Shown here piece by piece: positions 8,838-18,324 of a stretch of 64,000 nucleotides of DNA; position 1 is the stretch's first letter; every line of letters starts with the position of its first letter. The stretch spans positions 1 to 64,000 of the forward strand of contig MESE01000081.1 in NCBI GenBank assembly GCA_001770855.1, read 5' to 3'. A program made the translations under genes and the position numbers. The notes under the pieces were generated by a model that did not search any database, was not told where the DNA came from, and saw only the letters and a list, made by a program, of their open reading frames with translations. Source of the stretch: Burkholderiales bacterium RIFCSPLOWO2_02_FULL_57_36. Its GTDB lineage: Bacteria; Pseudomonadota; Gammaproteobacteria; Burkholderiales; Burkholderiaceae_D.

Positions 8838-10821
8838 TGTCGGAGCCTTGATCAAGGGACGTGCGCTGAACCTTTCGGATGGAGTTTATCTGGAGCGTGC
8901 AGACCAGCGCGAGCCGATCATGGAGGAGTATTTGCGAGCGTTGATCGCACGCCTGCCCCAATTGAAGTCGCGCAAAGCGCGGCTGCGCAGGTTCGTTGCG
9001 GATGCCAATGCCGCCGAGCCGTCGGTGCAAGTGCTTGACGACGCGGGGTTGGTCGCCGATTTGCGGATCAGTTGCATCGCAATGCGTCAGGAGGGCTTCA
9101 CCGACAAGCTGTTGGCGCGCGCGTTTGCCGTGGTACGCGAAGCATCGCGGCGCACGCTCGGCATGCGGCACCATGATGTACAGATGATCGGTGGCTGGGC
9201 GCTGCTGCATGGCATGATCGCCGAGATGGAAACAGGCGAAGGTAAGACGCTGGTAGCGACCCTGGCCGCTTGTACCGCTGCAGCAGCCGGCGCCGCGGTG
9301 CACGTGATCACAGTCAATGATTATCTGGCCAGCCGAGATGCCGAACAGAATGGGCCGCTGTTTAGCTTTTTCGGGCTGCGGGTCGGGGTGGTGGGGGAGG
9401 GCATGTCTCCCGATCAGCGCCGCGCCGAATATGCGGCCGAAGTCGTGTATGTCTCCAACAAGGAGATCGTTTTCGATTATCTGAAAGACCGGATAGCCAC
9501 CGGCGGCGCGCTGGCGACGCATTACCGCTTGCGCAGTTTGTATCGCGCGGGCCAGCAGCCCAACCTGCTGTTGCGCGGCCTGCATGTCGCGATTGTCGAT
9601 GAAGCGGACAGCATTCTGATCGACGAGGCTCGCACGCCGCTGATTATTTCGGAAACCATTCCGGATGAACATGGCGGCGAGCTGTATCACACTGCCATCG
9701 AACTGGCCGGGCGTCTGGTGCGCGGAGAGCATTTCGACATTACCGCGCATCGCGAAGTATGGATCAAGGCAGCGGGCGAACAATTCATGCGCGAACTGAC
9801 GGCGGATCTGACTGGCGTCTGGACATCCACGCTGTGGCGCCGTGAATTGCTGGAAAAGGCGTTGACCGCGCTATATTGCTATCAACGCGACCAGCACTAC
9901 ATCATTGCCGAAGGGAAGATCCAGATTGTCGACGAATTTTCCGGTCGCGTGATGGAGGACCGGTCATGGGAGCGCGGTCTGCACCAGATGATCGAAGCCA
10001 AGGAAGATTGCGAAATCAGCGGCCAGCGCAAGACCCTGTCGCGCATGACTTATCAGCGATTTCTTGGGCGCTATCTGTTGTTATGCGGGATGACCGGAAC
10101 TGCTCAGGAAGTGATGCCGGAGCTGCGGCGCATCTATGACCTTGAGGTATTCAAGATCCCGACACATGTACCGAGCAAGCGCAAGCGGCTGCCCAACCGA
10201 TGCTGGCTAACCGATGCGGAACGTTGGCAAGCGGTTGCCGAGCGCGCCGTCGAGTTGAGCCGTGGTGGAAAGGCGGTACTGATTGGCACACGTTCCGTGG
10301 AAGCTTCGGAACGACTCAGCGGCTACTTTAACGAGCGCGATATTGCGCATGCGGTTTTAAACGCACGCCAGGACAAGGGAGAGGCAGAAACCGTTGCCCA
10401 GGCGGGTCAGCCGGGACGAATCACCATCGCAACCAATATGGCGGGACGCGGCACCGACATTCGGTTGGCAAAGGAGGTAATGGAAAAAGGGGGCTTGCAT
10501 GTCATTCTGACTGAGTTCCACGAATCGGCCCGGGTGGATCGTCAGCTTTTTGGGCGCTGCGCGCGCCAAGGCCAACCCGGCTCGGTGGAGGCATTGGTCA
10601 GTCTCGAAGATGAACTGTTTTTACGATTTGCGCCTTTGCTGCATGGCGTTGCATTGCGCGCCGTCCGACAAGGCCGGACAGTACCACCGCGGCTATTGAG
10701 CCTGCTGGTCGATTTCGCGCAGATCATGGCCGAAAGGCACAATGCCGGAATTCGAATGTCGACCATCAAGCAGGATCGAAAACTGCAGTCGTTGCTTGCT
10801 TTTTCCGGAACGCCAACCTAG
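8830..10821 (+). CDS. Short SecA paralogue (accessory preprotein translocase ATPase)
   Basis: A 663-residue SecA-like motor; housekeeping SecA is about 900. SecA hallmarks are all present: Walker A METGEGKT at ~133-140, Walker B/DEAD-type VDEADSILIDEARTPLIIS, the PPXD-to-motor stretch VDEFSGRVMEDRSW and GLHQMIEAKE, GMTGTA, NMAGRGTDI, and QLFGRCARQGQPGS. The protein ends about 65 residues after the last motor motif, so the helical scaffold/wing region and the zinc-binding C-terminal linker of canonical SecA are missing or very reduced. It should hydrolyse ATP, but SecB and lipid contacts made by the C-tail would be lost. It overlaps the M50 fusion by 8 bases, implying translational coupling, so it is probably a substrate-specific export motor. 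A separate housekeeping secA should exist elsewhere. Confidence 0.9.
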   Translation: MSNVGALIKGRALNLSDGVYLERADQREPIMEEYLRALIARLPQLKSRKARLRRFVADANAAEPSVQVLDDAGLVADLRISCIAMRQEGFTDKLLARAFAVVREASRRTLGMRHHDVQMIGGWALLHGMIAEMETGEGKTLVATLAACTAAAAGAAVHVITVNDYLASRDAEQNGPLFSFFGLRVGVVGEGMSPDQRRAEYAAEVVYVSNKEIVFDYLKDRIATGGALATHYRLRSLYRAGQQPNLLLRGLHVAIVDEADSILIDEARTPLIISETIPDEHGGELYHTAIELAGRLVRGEHFDITAHREVWIKAAGEQFMRELTADLTGVWTSTLWRRELLEKALTALYCYQRDQHYIIAEGKIQIVDEFSGRVMEDRSWERGLHQMIEAKEDCEISGQRKTLSRMTYQRFLGRYLLLCGMTGTAQEVMPELRRIYDLEVFKIPTHVPSKRKRLPNRCWLTDAERWQAVAERAVELSRGGKAVLIGTRSVEASERLSGYFNERDIAHAVLNARQDKGEAETVAQAGQPGRITIATNMAGRGTDIRLAKEVMEKGGLHVILTEFHESARVDRQLFGRCARQGQPGSVEALVSLEDELFLRFAPLLHGVALRAVRQGRTVPPRLLSLLVDFAQIMAERHNAGIRMSTIKQDRKLQSLLAFSGTPT

Positions 10822-10889
10822 GTTGAGCCGGTTTTCGATTCAATTCTTTAACTTCTCTTTTTATTTCTTGCAGAAAAAGCTTATTGACT

Positions 10890-11600
10890 TCAGTCAGACG
10901 CAATCAACCCAGCTGAATTCAGCGTCCTATGCCGGTCAATCAGATCAAGCAAGTCCAGAGGCGCAGCTACCAATGCATCCGCACCCCACACGCTTGGCTC
11001 GACATTTCCGCAATAGCCCCATCCTGCTGCAATCGTGGGCATGCCGGCCGCTTGTCCTGCCTGTATGTCACGCAGATCATCGCCAACATACCAACAACTC
11101 TCCGGCGAAAGCTTCAGACGTCGAGCCGCTTCCAGCAAGGGAGCAGGATGCGGTTTCGAATGCGGGGTTGTATCACCGGAAATAACACATCCTGCATTTT
11201 GCAATCCGATCTGCGGAACCAAAAGGTCTGTGAAGCGGGCAGCCTTGTTGGTGACGATGCCCCACTGTAGATTGTGTTGGGGCAACCACTTGAGCAAAGC
11301 CGAGATGCCGTCAAACAATTGACTCTTAATCGCAATTTCTGCTGCGTAATTATCGAGAAACTCGTTCCGCAATTCCTCGTAGGTTTCATCGCCTGGATCA
11401 AGAGCAAATGCGGCACCGATCAGCCCGCGAGCACCGGCTGATGCAACCGGTCGCAGCAATGCATAAGGCGTCGGATCAAGTGCTCGTGCAATTTGTAGTT
11501 TGTTTACTGCCGCGGCCAAATCCGGCGCGGTATCGGCCAAGGTTCCGTCAAGATCGAACAGGATCGCGCGGGGCGAGGGTAGAAAAATTGGAGATTTCAT
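10890..11600 (-). CDS. gph: HAD-family phosphoglycolate phosphatase
   Basis: A 236-residue HAD hydrolase of subfamily IA. Motif I is FDLDGTLADT near residue 17 (nucleophile Asp and acid Asp), motif II is IVTNKA, the motif III Lys lies in HSKPHPAP, and motif IV is YVGDDLRDI. The helical cap lies between motifs I and II. Phosphoglycolate phosphatase dephosphorylates 2-phosphoglycolate to glycolate, clearing a by-product of DNA repair and oxygenase chemistry. The position directly downstream of ubiG (64-base gap, same strand) is the usual arrangement in Burkholderiales and supports gph; another HAD-IA specificity cannot be ruled out by sequence alone. Confidence 0.88.
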   Translation of the reverse strand: MKSPIFLPSPRAILFDLDGTLADTAPDLAAAVNKLQIARALDPTPYALLRPVASAGARGLIGAAFALDPGDETYEELRNEFLDNYAAEIAIKSQLFDGISALLKWLPQHNLQWGIVTNKAARFTDLLVPQIGLQNAGCVISGDTTPHSKPHPAPLLEAARRLKLSPESCWYVGDDLRDIQAGQAAGMPTIAAGWGYCGNVEPSVWGADALVAAPLDLLDLIDRHRTLNSAGLIASD

Positions 11601-11664
11601 CTTGTGCTTCGGCTGTCTGCCGACCCTGGACTGTCCGGCAGCCGGTAATCTACGAGATACACTT

Positions 11665-12360
11665 TTATGCCGAGCGAGTACAAGCGATCAGATAATTGAC
11701 ATCGGTATTCTGGTTTAATGAATATATCTTCGTGAGCGGATTATAAGTCATGCCTTTTAGCGTATTCACGGTCAATCCCGCATTCCGGATATGCTGCGCC
11801 AACTCAGCGGGGGTGATGAATTTTGCATAGTCGTGCGTGCCTTTTGGCAGCAGGTTCAGCAAGTACTCCGCACCGATCACGGCAAACAGATATGACTTCG
11901 GATTACGGTTCAGCGTCGAGAAAAATACATGCCCGCCAGGTTTGACCAGCGCGGCGCAAGCTCGCACGATAGATGCGGGATCCGGCACGTGTTCCAGCAT
12001 TTCCATGCAGGTCACGACGTCATAGCCTGCCGGTTCGCGCGCCGCCAATTCTTCGGCGGCAATCATTTCGTAATGCACTTGCACGCCTGATTCCAGGCTG
12101 TGGAGGTCTGCTACTTTCAGTGCTTTTTCGGAGAGGTCGATGCCAGTAACACGCCCCCCTTTTTTCGCCATCGATTCAGCCAGTATTCCACCGCCGCATC
12201 CGATGTCGACTATGGTTTTGCCGGCAAGCGGCACATGCGCATTGATCCATTCGAGCCTCAATGGATTAATTTCATGCAACGGGCGGAATTCGGACGTCGG
12301 GTCCCACCAGCGGTGAGCAAGATCGCTGAATTTTTGTAGCTCTAAGGGGTCGGCATTCAT
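11665..12360 (-). CDS. ubiG: Ubiquinone biosynthesis O-methyltransferase UbiG
   Basis: A 231-residue class I SAM methyltransferase that carries out the two O-methylations of ubiquinone biosynthesis. The N-terminus has the UbiG signature ([20 protein letters not shown], then NPLRLEWI). Motif [19 protein letters not shown], binds SAM; motif II is [13 protein letters not shown], and [20 protein letters not shown] follows. Length matches the family. It is the first gene of a two-gene unit with gph, downstream of ompA from which it is separated by a hairpin terminator, so it likely has its own promoter in the ~100 bases before it. Confidence 0.95.
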   Translation of the reverse strand: MNADPLELQKFSDLAHRWWDPTSEFRPLHEINPLRLEWINAHVPLAGKTIVDIGCGGGILAESMAKKGGRVTGIDLSEKALKVADLHSLESGVQVHYEMIAAEELAAREPAGYDVVTCMEMLEHVPDPASIVRACAALVKPGGHVFFSTLNRNPKSYLFAVIGAEYLLNLLPKGTHDYAKFITPAELAQHIRNAGLTVNTLKGMTYNPLTKIYSLNQNTDVNYLIACTRSA

Positions 12361-12462
12361 GGGGTAAATGATAGCTGGAATCCTGGCAGATTGCCGAGAG
12401 TCGGTGCTGTAAATATCTGGCGTGCCTTGTTTGATCGCCTGCTGAAAACTTTTAAAGATAAA

Positions 12463-12486
12463 AAAACCCCGCCGAAGCGGGGTTTT
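12463..12486 (-). terminator. Rho-independent terminator downstream of ompA
   Basis: A perfect 10-bp stem (AAAACCCCGC / GCGGGGTTTT) with a CGAA loop, 18 bases past the end of the OmpA gene. Read on the minus strand it is a GC-rich hairpin followed by a T run (complement of the A run at 12461-12466). Confidence 0.9.
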
Positions 12487-12503
12487 AATTCAGATGCGAT
12501 CAA

Positions 12504-13163
12504 TTATCGGCTACGAGTACCGACAACTTCGATCTCAACACGACGGTTTTGAGCGCGGCCTGCAGCGGACTTGTTGTCTGCAACAGGTTGCTTCTCGCCC
12601 TTGCCTTCGGTGTAGACGCGATTGGCTTCAACACCTTTGGATACCAGATAAGCTTTTACGGCTTCAGCACGGCGAACCGACAGCTTCTGGTTGTAGGAGT
12701 CAGCACCGATCGAGTCAGTATGGCCCACGGCGATGATAACTTCGAGGTTAATAGCTTGTACCTTGGATGCCAAATCATCAAGCTTGGCTTTGCCGTCTGC
12801 TTTCAACACAGCTTTGTCGAAATCGAAGAAGGTGTCGGCAGCAAACGTGACTTTTTCAGAAACCGGACCAGGTTTGACGGCAGGAGCCGGAGTTGGGGCA
12901 GGTGCCGGGGCTGGTGTCGCAGGAGCAGGAGCAGGAGCAGCTTGAGCGATTACGCCGTCACAACCGACTACGGTTGCATCTGCCGGAGTCCAGTAACCTG
13001 TGCGCCAGCAAAGACCGGTTCCACTGCGAACTACTGCAGCGCTACCGTCTTGCGCATATGCGCTATGAGGTTTGTTTGCCGGAATGCTTCCAGCTGTCTG
13101 CGCAGATGCAGAAAAAGCAACGACTGCGGTCGCAGCGAAGACGAGTTTTACTAATTTATTCAT
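12504..13163 (-). CDS. ompA: OmpA-family peptidoglycan-associated outer membrane protein
   Basis: A 219-residue OmpA-type protein. Residues 1-21 are a signal peptide (MNKLVKLVFAATAVVAFSAS, then A). A short conserved module follows (AYAQDGSAAVVRSGTGLCWR, then TGYW...GCDGV), then an Ala/Pro linker (~75-100) and the OmpA C-terminal peptidoglycan-binding domain (VGHTDSIGADSYNQKLSVRR, ending AQNRRVEIEV). It lacks an obvious 8-strand beta-barrel, so it is a small OmpA/MotB-domain protein bridging envelope and murein. AGAGGAG at 13171-13177 is a strong ribosome binding site, fitting a highly expressed gene. Upstream of ubiG-gph-gyrA this is the normal Burkholderiales arrangement. Confidence 0.9.
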   Translation of the reverse strand: MNKLVKLVFAATAVVAFSASAQTAGSIPANKPHSAYAQDGSAAVVRSGTGLCWRTGYWTPADATVVGCDGVIAQAAPAPAPATPAPAPAPTPAPAVKPGPVSEKVTFAADTFFDFDKAVLKADGKAKLDDLASKVQAINLEVIIAVGHTDSIGADSYNQKLSVRRAEAVKAYLVSKGVEANRVYTEGKGEKQPVADNKSAAGRAQNRRVEIEVVGTRSR

Positions 13164-13544
13164 GTTTCTCCTCTCGGTTGAGATATCCGCAGATTAACTG
13201 CGCAACAAATTAACGACATCAAAAATGGTTAGTGTTCAGATAATAGCATGCGGTTCAACTCATCACACGTAAAAGATTGTCTAGATGCAATAAGTGTAAC
13301 TTACCTCCATTTTGCCACAGGGTCGCCCATATAGAATAGATTGCTAAATCGTCTAAACCACGTTTTTAAGGGATTGTCTGGTTTATGCAACAGGCAACGG
13401 CAAATAGTTTTTTCTTCCAAATAAGCGCTTTTGCTAAGCGGCTATATAAAATTTATTTTAAGCAGGTTATTTATTTAATAAATCTGATGGGATTTTCACA
13501 CTATTCGATCTTGGTGGTCTTGTAATAAAGCAAAGTCAGGCGAT
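13164..13544. promoter_or_regulatory. Intergenic region upstream of ompA
   Basis: About 380 bases between the two tandem OmpA-type genes. The distal half (13420-13520) is very AT-rich and the half near ompA carries the strong AGAGGAG site. The promoter of ompA and the 3' untranslated region of the second gene must be here. I see no open frame of note and no clear terminator for the second gene. Confidence 0.4.
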
Positions 13545-14234
13545 CTAATTCGATGTGCCTTTGACTTCGATGACGACACGCCGATTCGGGGCCAGGCATT
13601 CAACTAATTGTTTTCGGCCAACCCTATCGCCGCAGTCCATGATCGGTTGCGATTCCCCTGCACCGAAGGCTTGGATGTTCGAAGCGATGCCCTTGCTTTT
13701 TAAATACGCGGCTACCGTGCCGGCGCGTTTTTCCGAAAGCTTCTGATTATATTGTTGCGTCCCGATGCTGTCGGTATGTCCAGTAATCATGACGCTTTCG
13801 ATTCTGGTGCAGGTCGCCAGCTTGTTCAAGACTTCTGCATCGATACGGCGTTTCGCTGCATTGCCTAATACCGCTTTGTTGAATACGAAGGTTTGGTCAT
13901 TTACCAGCGTAACCGTGAAATTGCATCGTATCGGCGCAGGGGTAGTGACCACTGGCGCGGGAGTGGATGCGATGGGCGGCAGTGCAGGAACTTCGGGTGC
14001 CGTTATTTTTGCCACGGGCGGAATCAGTTGCCCATCGCATCCGGCTACCGCGTTGGCTCCTGTCCAATAGCCGGTTCGCCAGCATAATCCATAGGGATTG
14101 CGCAAAATGACGCCTCTGCCATCCTGTGCGTAAGCGCTGTCGCCGGTTTTTGCCTGGATATCGGTAATTGTTTGAGCGAGCGTGCCGACGGCGGCCGAGC
14201 CTATGACAAGGCCAATGGCCAGTTTGATAAACAT
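13545..14234 (-). CDS. Second OmpA-family protein, paralogue of the neighbouring ompA
   Basis: A 229-residue OmpA-domain protein. The ATG at 14234 is chosen because it opens directly onto a signal peptide (MFIKLAIGLVIGSAAVGTLA); a longer frame from 14300 would bury it. It shares with its neighbour the module DSAYAQDGRGVILRNPYGLC, WRTGYW and a C-terminal OmpA domain (MITGHTDSIGTQQYNQKLSE, then LAPNRRVVIEV). It differs in carrying extra cysteines (IRCNFTV, LATCTRI, MDCGDRV, LVECLAP) that could form disulfides, and in a shorter Pro/Ala/Thr linker. The pair looks like a tandem duplication followed by divergence. It is divergent from gyrA. Confidence 0.88.
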   Translation of the reverse strand: MFIKLAIGLVIGSAAVGTLAQTITDIQAKTGDSAYAQDGRGVILRNPYGLCWRTGYWTGANAVAGCDGQLIPPVAKITAPEVPALPPIASTPAPVVTTPAPIRCNFTVTLVNDQTFVFNKAVLGNAAKRRIDAEVLNKLATCTRIESVMITGHTDSIGTQQYNQKLSEKRAGTVAAYLKSKGIASNIQAFGAGESQPIMDCGDRVGRKQLVECLAPNRRVVIEVKGTSN

Positions 14235-14477
14235 GTTATTTTCGCGGATTGAGTGTGTAAACAAAGCGGAGCGTGGGTAATTCAAACCGCATTTAAACAT
14301 ATTTTTTTATCAAAACGCGACTTTTGTCGAGTCCGGCCGTGCATGCGAATGAGCTCCGAAAGCCATGGTAAGGGCCTCTCGCATGTTAAAATCTCCTACT
14401 TTGAAGCGCCATGCGAAAACGTCGTATAGCTGCTTCCGTGTGTAGTCAACCTCACTCCAAAAATCAACGACCTGCCA

Positions 14478-17090
14478 ATGGATCAATTCGCCAAAGAAAC
14501 AATTCCGATTTCGCTTGAAGAAGAGATGCGCAAGAGTTACCTCGATTACGCGATGAGCGTGATCGTAGGTCGCGCATTGCCCGATGTGCGGGACGGTTTG
14601 AAGCCGGTGCATCGCCGCGTGCTGTTCGCAATGCATGAAATGAACAATGTCTGGAACCGGCCGTATGTCAAATGCGCGCGCGTGGTCGGCGAAACGATGG
14701 GTAAGTATCATCCGCATGGCGACCAGTCGATTTACGACACGCTGGTTCGCATGGCGCAGCCTTTTTCGCTGCGTTATACATTGGTGGATGGCCAGGGCAA
14801 CTTTGGTTCCGTCGATGGCGACAATGCCGCGGCGATGCGTTATACCGAGTGCCGCCTGGACAAGATCGCCAGCGAAATTCTGGCTGATATTGAAAAAGAC
14901 ACAGTCGATTTCGTACCGAATTACGACGGCAAGGAAAGAGAGCCGTCGGTATTGCCTACCAAGATTCCGAATCTGCTGATCAACGGTGCGTCCGGTATCG
15001 CAGTCGGCATGGCGACCAATATTCCGCCGCATAACATCACGGAAGTGATCGATGGTGCGCTGCATGTATTGCGCAACAGGGATTGCACGATCGATGAGCT
15101 GATCGAAATTATTCCGGCGCCCGATTTTCCGACTGCCGGAATCATCTATGGCGTGTCCGGCGTAAGAGACGGCTATCGCACCGGCCGCGGCCGCGTCGTG
15201 ATGCGCGCCAAAACCCATTTCGAGGAATACGGCAAGGAACACCGCACCGCGATCATCGTCGATGAACTGCCTTACCAGGTCAACAAGAAGTCGCTGCTGG
15301 AGCGCATCGCCGAACTGGTGCGCGATAAAAAGCTGGAAGGCATTTCCGACATTCGCGATGAGTCCGATAAATCCGGCATGCGAGTCGTGATCGAATTGAA
15401 GCGCGGCGAAGTGCCGGAAGTGGTGCTGAACAACCTGTACAAGCAGACCCAGTTGCAGGACACCTTCGGCATGAACATGGTGGCGCTGGTCGACGGGCAG
15501 CCGAAGCTGCTGAACCTGAAGCAGATGCTGGAGTGCTTCCTGTCGCACCGCCGTGAAGTCGTCACGCGCCGTACCATATTCGAATTGCGCAAGGCGCGCG
15601 AGCGCGGTCATGTGCTGGAAGGCTTGGCGGTAGCGCTTGCCAATATCGACGATTTTATTGCAATCATCAAGGCGGCGCCGACGCCGCCGATCGCAAAATT
15701 GGAGTTGATGGCGCGTGCCTGGGATTCGTCGATGGTGCGTGAAATGCTGGCCCGTACCGGTGCGGAAAATTCTGGCGGAATCGACGCATTCCGTCCCGAA
15801 AATCTGCCCAAGCATTACGGTATCCAGACCGATGGTTTGTACAAGTTGTCCGACGATCAGGCGCAAGAAATTCTGCAGATGCGTCTGCAGCGACTGACCG
15901 GCCTGGAGCAGGACAAGATCGTCAATGAATACAAGGACGTGATGGCGCAAATCGCCGACCTGCTGGACATCCTGTCCAAGCCGGAGCGAGTGACAATTAT
16001 CATCACCGACGAACTGACCGCGGCGAAAAATGAATACGGCGAAGGGGCAAAAGATGTGCGCCGCTCGCAGATCGAATTGAACGCAACCGATCTCGGCACT
16101 GAAGACTTGATTACGCCGCAGGACATGGTGGTGACGCTGTCGCACACCGGTTACATGAAATCGCAACCGGTGTCCGAATACCGTGCGCAAAAACGCGGCG
16201 GACGCGGCAAGCAGGCGATGGCGACCAAGGAAGACGACTGGATCGATCAGCTGTTCATCGCCAATACGCACGATTACATCCTGTGCTTCAGCAATCGCGG
16301 ACGATTGTATTGGTTGAAAGTATGGGAAGTGCCGCAAGGTTCACGCAATTCGCGCGGCAAGCCGATCGTCAATATGTTCCCGTTGCAGGATGGCGAGAAA
16401 ATCACCGTCGTGCTGCCGCTCTCCGGCGAAAACCGTACGTTCCCCGAAGATCATTACATCTTCATGTCGACCAGTTTGGGAACCGTCAAGAAGACGCCTC
16501 TCAGCGATTTCAGCAATCCGCGCAAGGCCGGCATTATTGCTGTCGACCTCGACGAAGGCGATTTCCTGATTGGAGCAGCACTCACCGATGGCAAGCATGA
16601 CGTGATGCTGTTTTCCGACAGTGGAAAAGCGGTGCGCTTCGACGAGAACGATGTGCGGCCGATGGGACGTACCGCACGCGGCGTGCGTGGCATGAACCTG
16701 GAAGAAGGGCAGCAAGTCATTGCATTGCTGGTCGCGGAAAACGAGCATCAATCGGTATTGACCGCCACCGAAAACGGTTATGGCAAGCGCACGCCGATTA
16801 CCGAATACACTCGTCATGGACGCGGCACCAAGGGCATGATTGCGATCCAGACCAGCGAGCGCAACGGCAAGGTGGTCGCCGCTACCCTGGTGGAGCCGAG
16901 CGACGAAATCATGTTGATCACGACCGGCGGCGTGTTGATCCGTACGCGTGTGGCGGAAATCCGCGAAATGGGCCGCGCAACGCAAGGCGTCACCCTGATT
17001 GCGGTGGAGGATGGGACCAAGCTGAGCGGGCTGCAGCGCATCGTCGAATCCGATGTGATTGATGAGGAAAATGGCAACGTGGAGGAATAA
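14478..17090 (+). CDS. gyrA: DNA gyrase subunit A
   Basis: An 870-residue GyrA, the breakage-rejoining subunit of gyrase that introduces negative supercoils with GyrB. The N-terminal winged-helix/tower domain has the catalytic Tyr122 in [11 protein letters not shown]. The C-terminal beta-pinwheel has its GyrA-box as QKRGGRGK (around residue 570), then repeated blades. In the quinolone-resistance region the sequence is [11 protein letters not shown], giving Gln at the E. coli Ser83 position while Asp87 is kept. The ribosome binding site is weak. The gene follows the divergent OmpA genes and precedes pheA by 73 bases. Confidence 0.98.
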   Translation: MDQFAKETIPISLEEEMRKSYLDYAMSVIVGRALPDVRDGLKPVHRRVLFAMHEMNNVWNRPYVKCARVVGETMGKYHPHGDQSIYDTLVRMAQPFSLRYTLVDGQGNFGSVDGDNAAAMRYTECRLDKIASEILADIEKDTVDFVPNYDGKEREPSVLPTKIPNLLINGASGIAVGMATNIPPHNITEVIDGALHVLRNRDCTIDELIEIIPAPDFPTAGIIYGVSGVRDGYRTGRGRVVMRAKTHFEEYGKEHRTAIIVDELPYQVNKKSLLERIAELVRDKKLEGISDIRDESDKSGMRVVIELKRGEVPEVVLNNLYKQTQLQDTFGMNMVALVDGQPKLLNLKQMLECFLSHRREVVTRRTIFELRKARERGHVLEGLAVALANIDDFIAIIKAAPTPPIAKLELMARAWDSSMVREMLARTGAENSGGIDAFRPENLPKHYGIQTDGLYKLSDDQAQEILQMRLQRLTGLEQDKIVNEYKDVMAQIADLLDILSKPERVTIIITDELTAAKNEYGEGAKDVRRSQIELNATDLGTEDLITPQDMVVTLSHTGYMKSQPVSEYRAQKRGGRGKQAMATKEDDWIDQLFIANTHDYILCFSNRGRLYWLKVWEVPQGSRNSRGKPIVNMFPLQDGEKITVVLPLSGENRTFPEDHYIFMSTSLGTVKKTPLSDFSNPRKAGIIAVDLDEGDFLIGAALTDGKHDVMLFSDSGKAVRFDENDVRPMGRTARGVRGMNLEEGQQVIALLVAENEHQSVLTATENGYGKRTPITEYTRHGRGTKGMIAIQTSERNGKVVAATLVEPSDEIMLITTGGVLIRTRVAEIREMGRATQGVTLIAVEDGTKLSGLQRIVESDVIDEENGNVEE

Positions 17091-17163
17091 TGCGCCGTGT
17101 CGGAACGTTTACCCCATTCTATTTTCCCCTGCAACCGGAAACAAATGATCTGACTGCGTAATC

Positions 17164-18240
17164 ATGACGATGGATGACAAACTCAAGCCGTTGCGCGATC
17201 AGATCGACGCAATCGACAAGCAAATTCTTGATTTGCTCAATCACCGCGCACGTGTCGCGCAAGAGGTCGGCCACGTCAAGGCCGAAACCAGTGCGCCGGT
17301 ATTTCGTCCGGAGCGCGAGGCGCAAGTATTGCGCACCGTGGCTGAACGCAATCCCGGCCCGTTGCTGGCGGGTGATGTGCAAACGGTTTTTCGCGAAATC
17401 ATGTCTGCCTGCCGCGCCCTTGAAAAACGCGTCACGGTAGCGTATCTGGGACCGGCGGGTACCTTCAGCGAACAGGCGGTGTATCAGCAATTCGGCCGCG
17501 CCGTCGAAGGCTTGCCGTGCGCTTCGATCGACGAAGTATTTCGTGCGGCAGAAGCGGGAACCGCGGATTTCGGTGTCGTTCCGGTGGAAAATTCGACAGA
17601 AGGTGCAATCAATCGTACCCTCGATCTGCTGCTGCAGACCAGCTTGCTGATCAGCGGAGAGGTGTCGTTGCCGGTGCATCACAGTCTGATGAGCAAGACT
17701 GGCTCCATGGACGGCATCACGCGCATCTGCGCGCATTCGCAGGCCTTGGCGCAATGCCAATCCTGGTTGAATCAGCATTATCCAAACATCGAACGGCTAG
17801 CGGTTGCATCCAACGGAGAGGCGGCACGGATCGCCGGCGAAGACCAGGCCGTTGCAGCGATCGCGGGCGAGATTGCCGGGCAAAATTATGATTTGCAGGT
17901 CGTCAACGCGCATATTCAGGACGACCCGCACAATCGCACGCGATTCGCTGTGATCGGTCGATTGCAGACGGCCCCGAGCGGCAAGGACCAAACCTCGCTG
18001 GTGCTGTCAGTGCCGAACAAGGCCGGCGCGGTTTACAACCTGCTGGCGCCCTTGGCAAAACATGGTGTATCAATGACCCGGTTCGAATCCCGCCCGGCGC
18101 GCATGGGCACTTGGGAGTATTACTTCTACGTCGATGTCGAGGGGCACGCGAAAGACGAAAAGGTTGCCAATGCACTGGATGAGTTAAAACAGAATGCGGC
18201 TTTTTTCAAGCTGCTCGGTTCCTATCCTTTTAGTTTGTAA
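17164..18240 (+). CDS. pheA: Bifunctional chorismate mutase / prephenate dehydratase (P-protein)
   Basis: A 358-residue P-protein converting chorismate to prephenate and then phenylpyruvate for phenylalanine synthesis. Residues ~1-90 are an AroQ-type chorismate mutase (LKPLRDQIDAIDKQILDLLN). Residues ~95-270 are prephenate dehydratase (VAYLGPAGTFSEQAV, and NRTRFAVIG with the Thr-Arg-Phe catalytic motif). Residues ~280-358 are the ACT regulatory domain with GAVYNLL and the ESRP motif that binds phenylalanine, so feedback inhibition is expected. It starts a co-directional aromatic/histidine run with hisC, tyrA and aroA. In many relatives serC lies between gyrA and pheA; it is not here. Confidence 0.97.
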   Translation: MTMDDKLKPLRDQIDAIDKQILDLLNHRARVAQEVGHVKAETSAPVFRPEREAQVLRTVAERNPGPLLAGDVQTVFREIMSACRALEKRVTVAYLGPAGTFSEQAVYQQFGRAVEGLPCASIDEVFRAAEAGTADFGVVPVENSTEGAINRTLDLLLQTSLLISGEVSLPVHHSLMSKTGSMDGITRICAHSQALAQCQSWLNQHYPNIERLAVASNGEAARIAGEDQAVAAIAGEIAGQNYDLQVVNAHIQDDPHNRTRFAVIGRLQTAPSGKDQTSLVLSVPNKAGAVYNLLAPLAKHGVSMTRFESRPARMGTWEYYFYVDVEGHAKDEKVANALDELKQNAAFFKLLGSYPFSL

Positions 18241-18324
18241 TTTCACCGTCATGTCATTCGAGCGATTCTCGTATTTCGCATGCATGCGGCGTATCTACCG
18301 ATAATCCAGTTTGTGGAATCCATT

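Noticed and set aside
2002-10821. Type I secretion system with ABC transporter
   Set aside because: TolC and HlyD parts exist but no ABC ATPase; the energy source here appears to be a SecA-like motor.
14310-16337. 675-residue open frame on the minus strand
   Set aside because: It is antisense to gyrA with His/Arg/Gln-rich composition typical of shadow frames; no start or ribosome binding site of note.
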